From positions 27,172 through 71,649 of the forward strand of contig DFEE01000034.1 of NCBI GenBank assembly GCA_002368645.1: a DNA stretch of 44,478 bases, read 5' to 3'. The DNA comes from Bacteroidales bacterium UBA3810 (GTDB lineage: Bacteria > Bacteroidota > Bacteroidia > Bacteroidales > Paludibacteraceae). The notes under the pieces are model-generated. The model saw nothing but the letters and a program-made list of their open reading frames with translations, made no database searches and was not told the DNA's origin. The position numbers were made by a program, and so were the translations under genes. Positions 33,971 to 41,507 of this stretch are shown here, piece after piece; positions within the stretch are counted from its first letter, which is position 1; every line of letters starts with the position of its first letter.

Positions 33971-34891
33971 ATGGACTTAGTGGCGAAGTATATTGATTAC
34001 CTCGCCGTCGAGAAGAAATACAGCCCTCGGACGGTAGAGGAGTATGAGAAAGACATTACCTCTTTCGTGACCTTCTTAGGGGGCACGCCGGAGACCTTTG
34101 ATCCCACTATACCCGATGAAACGGATGTTAAGAATTGGATGCTGGATATGCTGGAAGTGCAGCACCATAAACCCCGCTCCATCAAACGCCGTCTCTCCGC
34201 GCTGACGGGTTTCTATCGCTACTTGCTTAAACATCAATTGGTCACTAAAGACATCACCCGTAAGGTTGTATCACCCAAGGCGGATAAGCCGTTGCCCGTT
34301 TTCTTCAAACCCGAAGAAATGAAAGCTGCTACCGAATGGGACAACCAAGCCGATGACTACGAGTCGATGCGTAATTGCCTCATCATTGAGATACTCTACC
34401 AAACAGGCATGCGTAGAGCCGAATTAGTGAACTTACCCGACGACTCTGTGGATACACATGAAGCGCAAATACGAGTCTTCGGTAAACGCAGAAAGGAGCG
34501 CATCGTTCCTATCGGAGATAAACTCTGTGCGCAAATCAATGCCTTTCGACCTGTGAGAGACGCTTGGCGGGAAGAACACCCCAATAAGGTCAAAGACCCG
34601 ACGCGATTTATGGATCTCACAAAAGGCTCATTATATAATATCGTGCGCACGCGTATGGGAGAGGTTTCGACACTGAAGAAACATAGCCCGCACGTACTAA
34701 GACATACCTTTGCGACCGCGATGCTCAATAACGGAGCTAATATCCGCGAAATCCAAACGCTCCTCGGACATAGCTCACTCGCGACAACGCAGATTTATGC
34801 GCACACGACATTTGAACAAATTCGTGAAACCTATAATGCCGCACATCCACGTGCACAACAAGATAAAAATAATAACAATATAAATCTTTAA
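33971..34891 (+). CDS. xerC: Tyrosine recombinase XerC/D type
   Basis: A 306-aa tyrosine recombinase with an N-terminal SAM-like core-binding domain (about 1-95) and a complete catalytic set: R148 in GMRRAEL, K172 in the VFGKRRKERIVP hairpin, H241 and R244 in HVLRHTFAT, H267 in LLGHSSL, and nucleophile Y276 in TTQIYAH. Length and chromosomal, non-mobile context support a housekeeping XerC-like role in resolving chromosome dimers, rather than an integrase. It starts 12 nt after the kinase gene and ends 11 nt before hpf, so it belongs to the same operon. Confidence 0.9.
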   Translation: MDLVAKYIDYLAVEKKYSPRTVEEYEKDITSFVTFLGGTPETFDPTIPDETDVKNWMLDMLEVQHHKPRSIKRRLSALTGFYRYLLKHQLVTKDITRKVVSPKADKPLPVFFKPEEMKAATEWDNQADDYESMRNCLIIEILYQTGMRRAELVNLPDDSVDTHEAQIRVFGKRRKERIVPIGDKLCAQINAFRPVRDAWREEHPNKVKDPTRFMDLTKGSLYNIVRTRMGEVSTLKKHSPHVLRHTFATAMLNNGANIREIQTLLGHSSLATTQIYAHTTFEQIRETYNAAHPRAQQDKNNNNINL

Positions 34892-34902
34892 ATTAACTGC
34901 TT

Positions 34903-35193
34903 ATGAAAACCAACATTCAAGCCGTAAACTTCGAGATGGCAGAAAGACTCGAACAGCACATTGCTAAGAAAACCCGTCGTTACGAGAAGTTACTTAATAA
35001 CCCATCGGCTATTATGGATATCAAAATGACGGTGGTTAAACCTGAGACCAACCTCAATAAACATGCTCAAATCCGTATTACCGGCAATGGACCCGAGATG
35101 TTCGCAGAGAAGACATGTGATACCTTCGAGGAGGCTATTGACCTGAGTTTGGAAGCACTTGACCGCCAAATCGAGAAACTCAAAGATAAATAA
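34903..35193 (+). CDS. hpf: Short ribosome hibernation promoting factor
   Basis: A 96-aa HPF/RaiA-family protein that binds the decoding centre of idle 30S subunits. It shows the family order: MKTNIQAVNFEMAERLEQHI, a basic helix KKTRRYEKLL, the strand MDIKMTVVKPE, and a C-terminal helix EEAIDLSLEALDRQIEKLKDK. It is the short form without the extra C-terminal domain. It lies 11 nt after xerC, as in many Bacteroidetes, where the pair is often followed by tRNA and tuf genes; those are not here. Confidence 0.93.
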   Translation: MKTNIQAVNFEMAERLEQHIAKKTRRYEKLLNNPSAIMDIKMTVVKPETNLNKHAQIRITGNGPEMFAEKTCDTFEEAIDLSLEALDRQIEKLKDK

Positions 35194-35259
35194 ATTTGAC
35201 TGGAATTGATTGAAATAAAGCTTGCAATATACAACAAATCAAATAGTTAATAAGGGTAT

Positions 35260-35310
35260 TATATTTGCAACGTTATAGACGGTGCGTGACGGTTGTGTCA
35301 CGTACCGTCT
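35260..35310 (+). promoter_or_regulatory. -7-like box followed by strong terminator-like hairpin
   Basis: TATATTTG (35260-35267) matches a -7 box but no TTTG is found at the right distance upstream. Ten bases later a 14-bp stem (35277-35290 with 35297-35310, one G-T wobble, loop GGTTGT) is followed by TTTT. It can be the terminator of the hpf operon, or an attenuator in the leader of the LRR gene. Confidence 0.55.
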
Positions 35311-35381
35311 TTTGTATAAAGAATAAATTAGTGAACTACATAAAACCGATGTGGCGATGGGATATAACAGCCGATTATGCG

Positions 35382-36389
35382 ATGAAAAAAATATTTACCT
35401 TCATGTTGCTTGTTTTTGGGGCTCTATCTGTTTGGGCAGAAAGTTTTGTTAAGGACAACATCTGCTACATCATAGAGGATGATATACAGGTGACCGCAAC
35501 GGCGATTGGCACATCTCCGTCCGGCGAAGTGACTATTCCTGAATTTATCACTGATAACGGGACTGCCTACATGGTTACTAAAGTGGACTTTTTTGGTGTT
35601 ACAGACGTAACGCGGCTGAATTTGCCTCGATCAATTAAAGAAATTGGAGAACAAGCCTTTTATGGCGCAGAAAAGTTGGAGTATATCAACTGGGCGCAGA
35701 TTACAGCCTTGCAAACAATAGGGGAACGGGCGTTTGTCTATTCCGGACTCAAAGAGGTGACCCTTCCCTTCAATGTGCGCACTGTCGGAGAAAATGCTTT
35801 CTCAGGTTGTGAACAATTAACCACACTGACCATTCAGACTATGTATCTGACAGAACTGGCTGACAATGTCTTTGCCAATTGTACCAACTTAAAATCATTG
35901 GACCTCTCAACAACGCATATACAAAAAATCGGTAACGATGCGTTTTACGGTTGCTCGGCTTTAAAAACAGTCAAACTGCCTTTATTGACATTGACGGAGA
36001 TTGGTGAAACGGCATTTGCCGGTTGCACATCGTTGACACAGTTCACCATTCCGAATACCGTTACCAAGTTGGGAAAACAATTCCTTGCTTGGAATACGAA
36101 CCTGACAACCATCACAACGCAATCTTATTCGCCCTGCACGGCTACTTCGGACACCTTTGATGGCATTGACAAGAACAAGGTAACCCTTATGGTGCCCGTA
36201 GGAGCAGTCGCTCAATACCGCCGTGCCAATGGCTGGAAAGACTTTATCAATATAACCGACGGCGTACAGGCTGTTGAGAATGTATCGGCGGATACACAAG
36301 CTCCGGCAAAATATATGATTGATGGAAATATATACGTCCGCCATGCTGCTAAGACCTACACCCTCATCGGCGCTGAAGTAAATCGATGA
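35382..36389 (+). CDS. BspA-type leucine-rich repeat surface protein
   Basis: A 335-aa exported protein. Signal peptide about 1-20 (IFTFMLLVFGALSVWA). Residues about 50-290 contain BspA/LRR_5 repeats of about 23 residues (IKEIGEQAFYGAEKLEYI, LQTIGERAFVYSGLKEVTL, VRTVGENAFSGCEQLTTL, TEIGETAFAGCTSLTQFTI). The C-terminal tail (KYMIDGNIYVRHAAKTYTLI ...) resembles short Bacteroidales sorting-type tails and that of the EEP nuclease. Such LRR proteins often bind host or matrix ligands; the ligand is unknown. The frame is open upstream to 35265 but the signal peptide fixes ATG 35382. Confidence 0.85.
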   Translation: MKKIFTFMLLVFGALSVWAESFVKDNICYIIEDDIQVTATAIGTSPSGEVTIPEFITDNGTAYMVTKVDFFGVTDVTRLNLPRSIKEIGEQAFYGAEKLEYINWAQITALQTIGERAFVYSGLKEVTLPFNVRTVGENAFSGCEQLTTLTIQTMYLTELADNVFANCTNLKSLDLSTTHIQKIGNDAFYGCSALKTVKLPLLTLTEIGETAFAGCTSLTQFTIPNTVTKLGKQFLAWNTNLTTITTQSYSPCTATSDTFDGIDKNKVTLMVPVGAVAQYRRANGWKDFINITDGVQAVENVSADTQAPAKYMIDGNIYVRHAAKTYTLIGAEVNR

Positions 36390-36460
36390 GGCAGCCCTCG
36401 CTCATACCCCTTTTCCCATAACCCCTCTGTCCTCACTATGTATTGGCAGAGCATCCCGTT

Positions 36461-36600
36461 CACTCGGGCACTTGGTATCCTTGTATCCGAGTGTCCGAGT
36501 CTTCTTGTATCTTGGTATCCCGACATCTTGGTATCCCGATAACCCGGCATTCCGGGTCTCCCGGTAACCTGGGGACCTGGTATCATGGTCACCAAAAAAC
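36461..36600. repeat. Extragenic short-repeat patch with inverted repeats
   Basis: Between the LRR gene and the toxin-antitoxin promoter (36390-36628) there is no supported gene. The 10-mer CTTGGTATCC occurs three times (36471, 36511, 36527) plus a TTGTATCC variant (36481). Inverted repeats CACTCGG/CCGAGTG (36461-36493) and ACCCGG-CATT-CCGGGT (36542-36557) are present. Short open frames here are low-complexity translations of the repeat. Confidence 0.65.
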
Positions 36601-36628
36601 AAAAAAAACTCAAAAAAATAAAAAAATA

Positions 36629-36660
36629 TTTGCATATGTTATTTTTTTGTTATAACTTTG
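36629..36660 (+). promoter_or_regulatory. Bacteroidota-type promoter and candidate operator of the TA module
   Basis: -33 TTTG (36629-36632), 20-nt spacer, -7 TAACTTTG (36653-36660). The palindrome GTTATAAC (36649-36656) overlaps the -7 box and CATATG lies just after the -33 box; either could be bound by the antitoxin for autorepression. Predicted leader is about 23 nt. Confidence 0.65.
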
Positions 36661-36688
36661 CAGCGAATTTGAATAATAGTGTAGAATA

Positions 36689-36955
36689 ATGAGCACAATC
36701 ACTTTAGATTCCGACATGTTGTACAATTTTAACATTGTAGCTTCAGATGAGTCGCTTCGTGAGCGTCTCGCTCGCTATCTGCGTAAGTTGGTGAGGGAGC
36801 GTGATAATGACCCGACTTGTATGACTAAAGAGGAGGCTCTTCGTATTCAAGAGGAGGGTATTGCTCAATTTGAAAGAGGGGAGTGCTATGAACAACTTCC
36901 CGGTGAATCGTTCTATGATATGTTGAATCGATATAGGGCTGATTATCATGTATAA
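36689..36955 (+). CDS. Antitoxin of YoeB-type toxin-antitoxin system
   Basis: An 88-aa protein directly upstream of, and overlapping by 8 nt, a YoeB-family toxin. It begins MSTITLDSDMLYNF, has a short basic region LRERLARYLRKLV (about 25-37) that could contact DNA, and an acidic, helical C-terminal half (MTKEEALRIQEEGIAQFERG) that would wrap the toxin. I do not recognise a named antitoxin domain; assignment rests on position, size and charge. It has its own promoter with a palindrome over the -7 box. Confidence 0.8.
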   Translation: MSTITLDSDMLYNFNIVASDESLRERLARYLRKLVRERDNDPTCMTKEEALRIQEEGIAQFERGECYEQLPGESFYDMLNRYRADYHV

Positions 36956-37220
36956 GATTCAATATACCCGCGAAGCACTGGGGGACTTTGATCGCTTAGA
37001 AAAAAGTGAACCGACTGCTTTTAAGAAGGCTCTTACTTTTATTCAAGAATTGGCTGAGCACCCCAAAACGGGAACAGGTCATCCCGAACCGTTGAAAGGT
37101 AAGCCCGAAGGGCGTTGGTCAAGACAGATTACTAAGAAACATAGATTGGTATATCAGATACGTGACTTGGAAGTGATTGTGTTGGTGTTGCAAGCTTACG
37201 GCCACTATGAAGATAAATAA
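36948..37220 (+). CDS. yoeB: YoeB/Txe-family mRNA interferase toxin
   Basis: A 90-aa RelE-superfamily toxin that would cut mRNA in the ribosomal A site. The signature EPLKGKPEGRWSRQITKKHR and the close RLVYQI ... LQAYGHYEDK match Txe/YoeB. By alignment with E. coli YoeB the catalytic residues E47, R66, H86 and Y87 are present. The start overlaps the antitoxin stop (ATGTATAA), the usual order of antitoxin then toxin. It appears complete. Confidence 0.92.
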   Translation: MYKIQYTREALGDFDRLEKSEPTAFKKALTFIQELAEHPKTGTGHPEPLKGKPEGRWSRQITKKHRLVYQIRDLEVIVLVLQAYGHYEDK

Positions 37221-37239
37221 AATAACCAAATACTAATAG

Positions 37240-37571
37240 CTCACCCCTGCTTAAGGGGACATCTTAAGAACTAAGTGTAGTTCGCCGGAAGATGTAAAAC
37301 AACCGGAAGACATATAAAGCGTTTACTAACGCTTGTTGTTCGACATTCTGAAACGTAGGAAATTTCAAAAGCAGCTCGAAAACAGGAATAGTAGATGCCT
37401 ATGAGTGGATTGAACATTCCATTTATTTAATGAGATACCTATATTTGTAGGTGTGTCGTTGAGTTTGGGATAGTTATATATTCACGGCGTGGGTTTCTAT
37501 CAATTATTCGGCTGCATGGTAATCCTACGACCTCAGAATGCGGATAACGAGAGAGTTACCTGCGTTTTTTG
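37240..37571 (+). ncRNA. Candidate structured non-coding RNA, class unknown
   Basis: The 519-nt gap after yoeB has no plausible ORF but many local stems: CCCCT/AGGGG (37245-37259), CATCTT/AAGATG enclosing GAACT/AGTTC (about 37260-37295), AAGCGT/ACGCTT (about 37317-37334), and ACCTA/TAGGT (about 37437-37452). A terminal stem GCA-GGTAA/TTACC-TGC (37514-37563) precedes T6 (37565-37570). The last looks like an intrinsic terminator with a 33-nt loop. I see no match to tmRNA, RNase P, 4.5S or a riboswitch I know; Bacteroidales 6S RNA is possible but unproven. No good promoter is seen at the 5' end. Confidence 0.4.
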
Positions 37572-37619
37572 TGTGTATATATGTCAAATAAGTTTAGCAA
37601 TCCGAGGTTTTAAATGCCA

Positions 37620-37739
37620 AAGCAAATATTGAAAATGAACAAACCAATTTATTAAAAAGCAAATTAACAAACAACTTAATTAACAACAACTAATTAACAA
37701 TTATTTACTAACCAATTTAAAAATTTAATTAACAAACGT
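37620..37739 (+). promoter_or_regulatory. G-poor A/T-rich leader with repeated AATTAACAA
   Basis: The 100 nt before the 950-aa gene contain almost no G and four exact copies of AATTAACAA (37662, 37678, 37692, 37727). Such an unstructured leader would favour initiation without a Shine-Dalgarno sequence, as is common in Bacteroidota. No -33/-7 pair with the correct spacing is visible. Confidence 0.5.
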
Positions 37740-40592
37740 ATGAAAAAGATTTATTCTTTTCTGCTGATAGCAACAGCGTTGCTCTTCAGCACAAACCTAA
37801 AGGCAGATCCTGTGGGTCTGACCCAAGAAAATGCCTTTACGGAACTCACAACTGCGGCTTTCAATCATGTTCCTGCGACTGCTGCAACGTATGATTTCAT
37901 CTTGAATGAAGATATTAATTTAGGAGCAAATGCTTTACAACTTGCCGGAAATACGGTAAACCTTGACCTCAATGGTAAGACCCTTACTTTTGATGGTTTA
38001 GCAGCGAGCGCTGTGGCTATTCATTTGTATAAAGGAACATTGAATATCAATGGCAGTGGTACAATCACCACTGACGATAGTAAAGTTGACCTTATCCGTG
38101 TTTATGGTGCATGGGAGGATGTTGCTAATTGGTCAACGCTAACCATTGATAAAGGTGTAAATATCAGTAGTCTTTCATACAATGCTATCACAATTGACTG
38201 CCATGCAACAACTACTATTGGTGGCACTCCAATCGAAGGAACAAAGTTTGGTGACCCTACTTCTCATGAGAATGACCCCTCACGCACTAAGGCGGATGGA
38301 ACAAAATGGAAAACATCTTATGGACATGCATATGGCGTAAATGTTACAATTAATGGTACTGTCTATGGTTATAAATATGGTATTAAGGTGAATGGATATG
38401 TTGTTGGCGAAGATACCAATGTTCCCCAGGTCGCGATTGGCAAAGATGCACATGTTAGTTGCTATGGCAGTAATACCGGTGACACAGACTTGGGAGCTGA
38501 AGCTGTCGCAGTGTACTCATCCGGTATTGGTAATTTCGTTATTGAAGGAGAGGTTGCCGGTAATAATGCCGTTGTGCTCAAGGGTGGAAGTGTAACTGTT
38601 CAAGGCGATGCCAAGATTGTTGCTACCGGACAATGGAATCCTGTTACAGAAGACTCTAATAGTGGTGTAGGTGCATCAGGTAGCGCAATTACCTTAATTA
38701 CACAAAGTGGCTATGCCGGTAATGCAAAATTGACAGTTACAGATAATGCTACTGTATCATCTGAATACGGATATGCTGTGTATGAAGGTAACAAAACACA
38801 GGGTGAAAATAATTCTACTGTTTCCGGTATCCATATTGAAAGTGGTACATTTAGCGCCGGTACGGGTGAAAACCAAGGTGTTATCTCCGGTTCTCAAGCG
38901 TTATTGAATAATGATAAAGTAACTGTTGATGGTGGTAACTTCACAGATGCTACCATTTTGGATTATGTAAACACTAATTCTGTTATTGTTGCAGAGGACA
39001 GCGAGGGTGAGGTTAAATATACCCTAACTCCGAAACCCGAAGGTGCAACTGAGCCGGTAGTAACCCCCGGTGAAGATCCAGTATTGAATGATGTTAGCCC
39101 TACCGACATCGTTAAACTGCAATATGGTACTACAGGTCAGACTCTTACAACTGATGTAGAGTGCGCTTATCTCTCTATCTCTAATGCTCAGACCGTTACC
39201 ATCCCTGCCGGCACGACTCTTACCGTAGGTACCGTTGTTCTTGGTGAAAATGCCGTTATTGACGTTCAAGCCGGTGGTAAACTTGTTGTTACCGGCTCTA
39301 CCGGTATCGTGGCATGGAAGGCTTCCAACATCGTTCTCCATGCAGCCGAAACAACTACTGGTAATGAGAGTGCTATTGAGGCTGGTCAACTTTTGCTTGC
39401 TCCTGAAGTTACATCTAATGTACACCCCTTTGGTACAGTAGAGTTTCTCTCTAAATCCTATCGCGTAAGTGATTCTGAGCGTATGACCCAATTCTTTGGC
39501 GTGCCGATGTATAATGCCGATGTAACAAGTGTTGCTTACACTTCTCCGAGTACATATCGTTCTCGTTTCATGGTATGGAATGGCACTTCCTATGACCTTA
39601 TCGGTTACCTCAATCCAGATGCGGGTGAAACAGAGGTTAATAGCAACTTGGCAGGTTTCAATCAGCCGTTTGGTTATTATGCTATTGATACTTGGAAAGC
39701 TAATGATAATACCAATACCTCTTTCTCCTTCACGGGCTCTTTCAATGGCAATGAGAATGTGAATATTACCATGAATGGTAATTGGATTACCCTCACCAAC
39801 GCTTATACAGGTAATTTGAAAACAGAAGCTGTCCTTGAAGCTCTCCAAACCCTAAAGGCTAATGGTTACGAGGAAATTGCTCACGCCGTTTATATGTATG
39901 AACAAAATGCTAACGGTGCTCTCCAGTGGAATGCTAAAAATGCTGCCGATATGGCAGAATCTATCTCTCCTATGGCTCCTCTGATGTTCAAGAGCGCAGC
40001 CGGTTATCCGTCACTCACAATCAACTACAATAACATGATTTATGCTCCTGCAACCTCTGCCGCTCCTGCTCGTAAAGCTGACCGCAATTGGACGAAAGCT
40101 AAAATCATGATGGAAGGTCAAGGCATGCGTGACCGCGTCGTGCTTGTTGAAACCGATGAAGACCTCAATGCGGAGAAATATCTAAATGGTATCAGCAACA
40201 TCTATGTTTCTGCCGAAGAGAAAATGGATATCTTTACATCGGAAGATGTTAATAACACACTTGTTGGTTATTCTGTTCGTGATGCCGGTATTTATACGCT
40301 CACTTTCACTGATATTATGGGCAATGACCTCGTTCTCGTTGACCTCGCTAATGGTGCTCAGGTTAATATCGAGGAAGGTGCAACCTATACTTTCGCTGCT
40401 TCTGCTAACGAGACCAATGACGCTCGTTTCCAAATCGTTGAGGCTCGCAAGATGCCGACCGATGTAGAGACTATCGAGGCTGCAAAGGCTCAAAAGGGTA
40501 TCTACTCTCTCGTAGGTGCTTACCTTGGTGAGGACTTCGATGTTCTGCCCGCAGGTATCTATGTAGTGAATGGCGTTAAAGTCGTAAAATAA
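37740..40592 (+). CDS. Large secreted beta-helix surface protein with C-terminal sorting-type tail
   Basis: A 950-aa exported protein, signal peptide about 1-22 (IYSFLLIATALLFSTNLKA). Residues about 25-430 show beta-helix/adhesin-like rungs (TVNLDLNGKTLTFDG, GTLNINGSGTITTDD, VTINGTVYGYKYGIKVNG, FVIEGEVAGNNAVVLKGGSV). A Pro/Glu linker sits near 435-455, and a second strand-rich domain with carbohydrate-surface style follows (about 460-850). The C-terminal part (about 853-912) shares a module with the 219-aa protein downstream. It ends IYSLVGAYLGEDF ... LPAGIYVVNGVKVVK, matching type IX secretion-like sorting tails. No enzyme motif is seen. Long G-poor leader; probably abundant. Confidence 0.75.
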   Translation: MKKIYSFLLIATALLFSTNLKADPVGLTQENAFTELTTAAFNHVPATAATYDFILNEDINLGANALQLAGNTVNLDLNGKTLTFDGLAASAVAIHLYKGTLNINGSGTITTDDSKVDLIRVYGAWEDVANWSTLTIDKGVNISSLSYNAITIDCHATTTIGGTPIEGTKFGDPTSHENDPSRTKADGTKWKTSYGHAYGVNVTINGTVYGYKYGIKVNGYVVGEDTNVPQVAIGKDAHVSCYGSNTGDTDLGAEAVAVYSSGIGNFVIEGEVAGNNAVVLKGGSVTVQGDAKIVATGQWNPVTEDSNSGVGASGSAITLITQSGYAGNAKLTVTDNATVSSEYGYAVYEGNKTQGENNSTVSGIHIESGTFSAGTGENQGVISGSQALLNNDKVTVDGGNFTDATILDYVNTNSVIVAEDSEGEVKYTLTPKPEGATEPVVTPGEDPVLNDVSPTDIVKLQYGTTGQTLTTDVECAYLSISNAQTVTIPAGTTLTVGTVVLGENAVIDVQAGGKLVVTGSTGIVAWKASNIVLHAAETTTGNESAIEAGQLLLAPEVTSNVHPFGTVEFLSKSYRVSDSERMTQFFGVPMYNADVTSVAYTSPSTYRSRFMVWNGTSYDLIGYLNPDAGETEVNSNLAGFNQPFGYYAIDTWKANDNTNTSFSFTGSFNGNENVNITMNGNWITLTNAYTGNLKTEAVLEALQTLKANGYEEIAHAVYMYEQNANGALQWNAKNAADMAESISPMAPLMFKSAAGYPSLTINYNNMIYAPATSAAPARKADRNWTKAKIMMEGQGMRDRVVLVETDEDLNAEKYLNGISNIYVSAEEKMDIFTSEDVNNTLVGYSVRDAGIYTLTFTDIMGNDLVLVDLANGAQVNIEEGATYTFAASANETNDARFQIVEARKMPTDVETIEAAKAQKGIYSLVGAYLGEDFDVLPAGIYVVNGVKVVK

Positions 40593-40600
40593 ACTAATGC

Positions 40601-40628
40601 GTATCGGCGGACTACTGCCCGCCGATAC
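40601..40628 (+). promoter_or_regulatory. Perfect 10-bp intercistronic hairpin
   Basis: GTATCGGCGG (40601-40610) pairs perfectly with CCGCCGATAC (40619-40628) around an 8-nt loop, 9 nt after the stop of the 950-aa gene. There is no T-run after it, so it may be an RNA-stabilising or processing hairpin rather than a strong terminator. Confidence 0.7.
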
Positions 40629-40642
40629 ATAATTATCTAAAT

Positions 40643-40789
40643 ATGAAGAAATACTTAAAACCATCCCTTTTAGAGATACAGGTAAATGCCTTATATTCGT
40701 TAATGGATCCAAGTCCAACGGGCGGTACGGGTGGTAGTAGTCAGCCCGGACACACTCCCGCGCCTCTGAGACAGGGCCCAAACTGGTAA
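40643..40789 (+). CDS. 48-aa Gly/Pro-rich small peptide
   Basis: A short ORF between two secreted proteins. It starts MKKYLKPSLLEIQVNALYSL and continues with a disordered Gly/Ser/Pro tail (DPSPTGGTGGSSQPGHTPAP) ending in QGPNW. It has no cleavable signal peptide. Bacteroidales carry many lone 45-70 aa peptides starting MKKY-KP followed by a variable tail near surface-protein genes (recalled, not checked), and none has a settled function. The leader-plus-variable-tail form resembles RiPP precursors, but no maturase gene is in the window. It follows a strong hairpin and lies 33 nt upstream of the next gene. Confidence 0.6.
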   Translation: MKKYLKPSLLEIQVNALYSLMDPSPTGGTGGSSQPGHTPAPLRQGPNW

Positions 40790-40822
40790 TATAATCGTTA
40801 ATAAATAAATATCTACAATAAA

Positions 40823-41482
40823 ATGAAAAAAGTATTTTTCTCGCTGCTCGTACTTGCAGCAACTATGAATGTTATGGCTGTGGATTTCACAACCAAAGCT
40901 CGTTTAACTGTTAAAGGAACAACAACCAATAATAGTAGTTATATTACTGTTGGTACTACCGCTTCAGCTGTTGACCTGAACGCAACATTGAACACAACTA
41001 ACCGTTTGGTGTATCTCTACGTAGATGCTGATTCAAAACAATACCAAACTTATATCGCTTCTCCGTCATTAGTTGACTTACCTTTGGTTCTTCAGACTTA
41101 TACAGATGCTCAATACACTATCACTGCTTCTCAAGTTACCGGTGATGCCTTAGTTTTGTATGATAAAGCAACCGGTGAGACAAAAGATATGGTAGAAGGT
41201 GCTACTTATACTTTCGAGGCTGCCGCTAATAGCGCAATTGCAGACCGTTTCGTTATCAACCCCTCTAATGTGCAAACCGCTTTTGTTTGCCAAGTAGCGG
41301 GTGGTTTGTCTTTCCATGGTGATCAGGCCTATACCGGTCTCCAAGTATTGGATGAGAACGACGTAGTTGTAGAAGCCGCTTTTGACCTTGCTGCCGGTGA
41401 GGACAAATTCGTTGCTATCGCTACTGCCGGTCGTTACTACATCAAGAACGGCGAGCAAAAGATTTACTTTGTAGTAAAGTAA
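40823..41482 (+). CDS. Small secreted surface protein sharing a C-terminal module with the 950-aa protein
   Basis: A 219-aa exported protein with signal peptide about 1-19 (VFFSLLVLAATMNVMA). The middle segment DALVLYDKATGETKDMVEGA then TYTFEAAANSAIADRFVI (about 108-147) aligns with NDLVLVDLANGAQVNIEEGA then TYTFAASANETNDARFQI of the 950-aa protein, about half identical. The end (GRYYIKNGEQKIYFVVK) again resembles a sorting-type tail. It may be a partner, subunit or decoy of the large protein; function unknown. Followed by a multi-hairpin region and a strong terminator. Confidence 0.75.
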   Translation: MKKVFFSLLVLAATMNVMAVDFTTKARLTVKGTTTNNSSYITVGTTASAVDLNATLNTTNRLVYLYVDADSKQYQTYIASPSLVDLPLVLQTYTDAQYTITASQVTGDALVLYDKATGETKDMVEGATYTFEAAANSAIADRFVINPSNVQTAFVCQVAGGLSFHGDQAYTGLQVLDENDVVVEAAFDLAAGEDKFVAIATAGRYYIKNGEQKIYFVVK

Positions 41483-41507
41483 GATAAGCAAGTCAAGAAT
41501 CACTATT

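Noticed and set aside
33971..34891. Integrase of a mobile element
   Set aside because: Sits in a housekeeping run directly before hpf, with no attachment repeats, tRNA or cargo genes near it.
36402..36655. Short open frames on both strands in the repeat patch
   Set aside because: They translate low-complexity repeats (for example RPGMPGYRDTKMSGYQDTRR) and overlap the toxin-antitoxin promoter.
37440..37447. TATATTTG as a promoter for the 950-aa gene
   Set aside because: Matches a -7 box but has no TTTG about 20 nt upstream, and lies inside the candidate structured RNA.
37240..37571. tmRNA, RNase P or 4.5S RNA
   Set aside because: No tRNA-like ends, no RNase P core motif and no SRP tetraloop region can be seen.
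39024..39848. 274-aa antisense open frame in the 950-aa gene
   Set aside because: Shadow frame; cysteine/isoleucine-rich composition unlike neighbours.
40643..40789. Firm call of a RiPP precursor
   Set aside because: No radical SAM, dehydratase, protease or exporter gene lies nearby; the leader/core reading is only by analogy.
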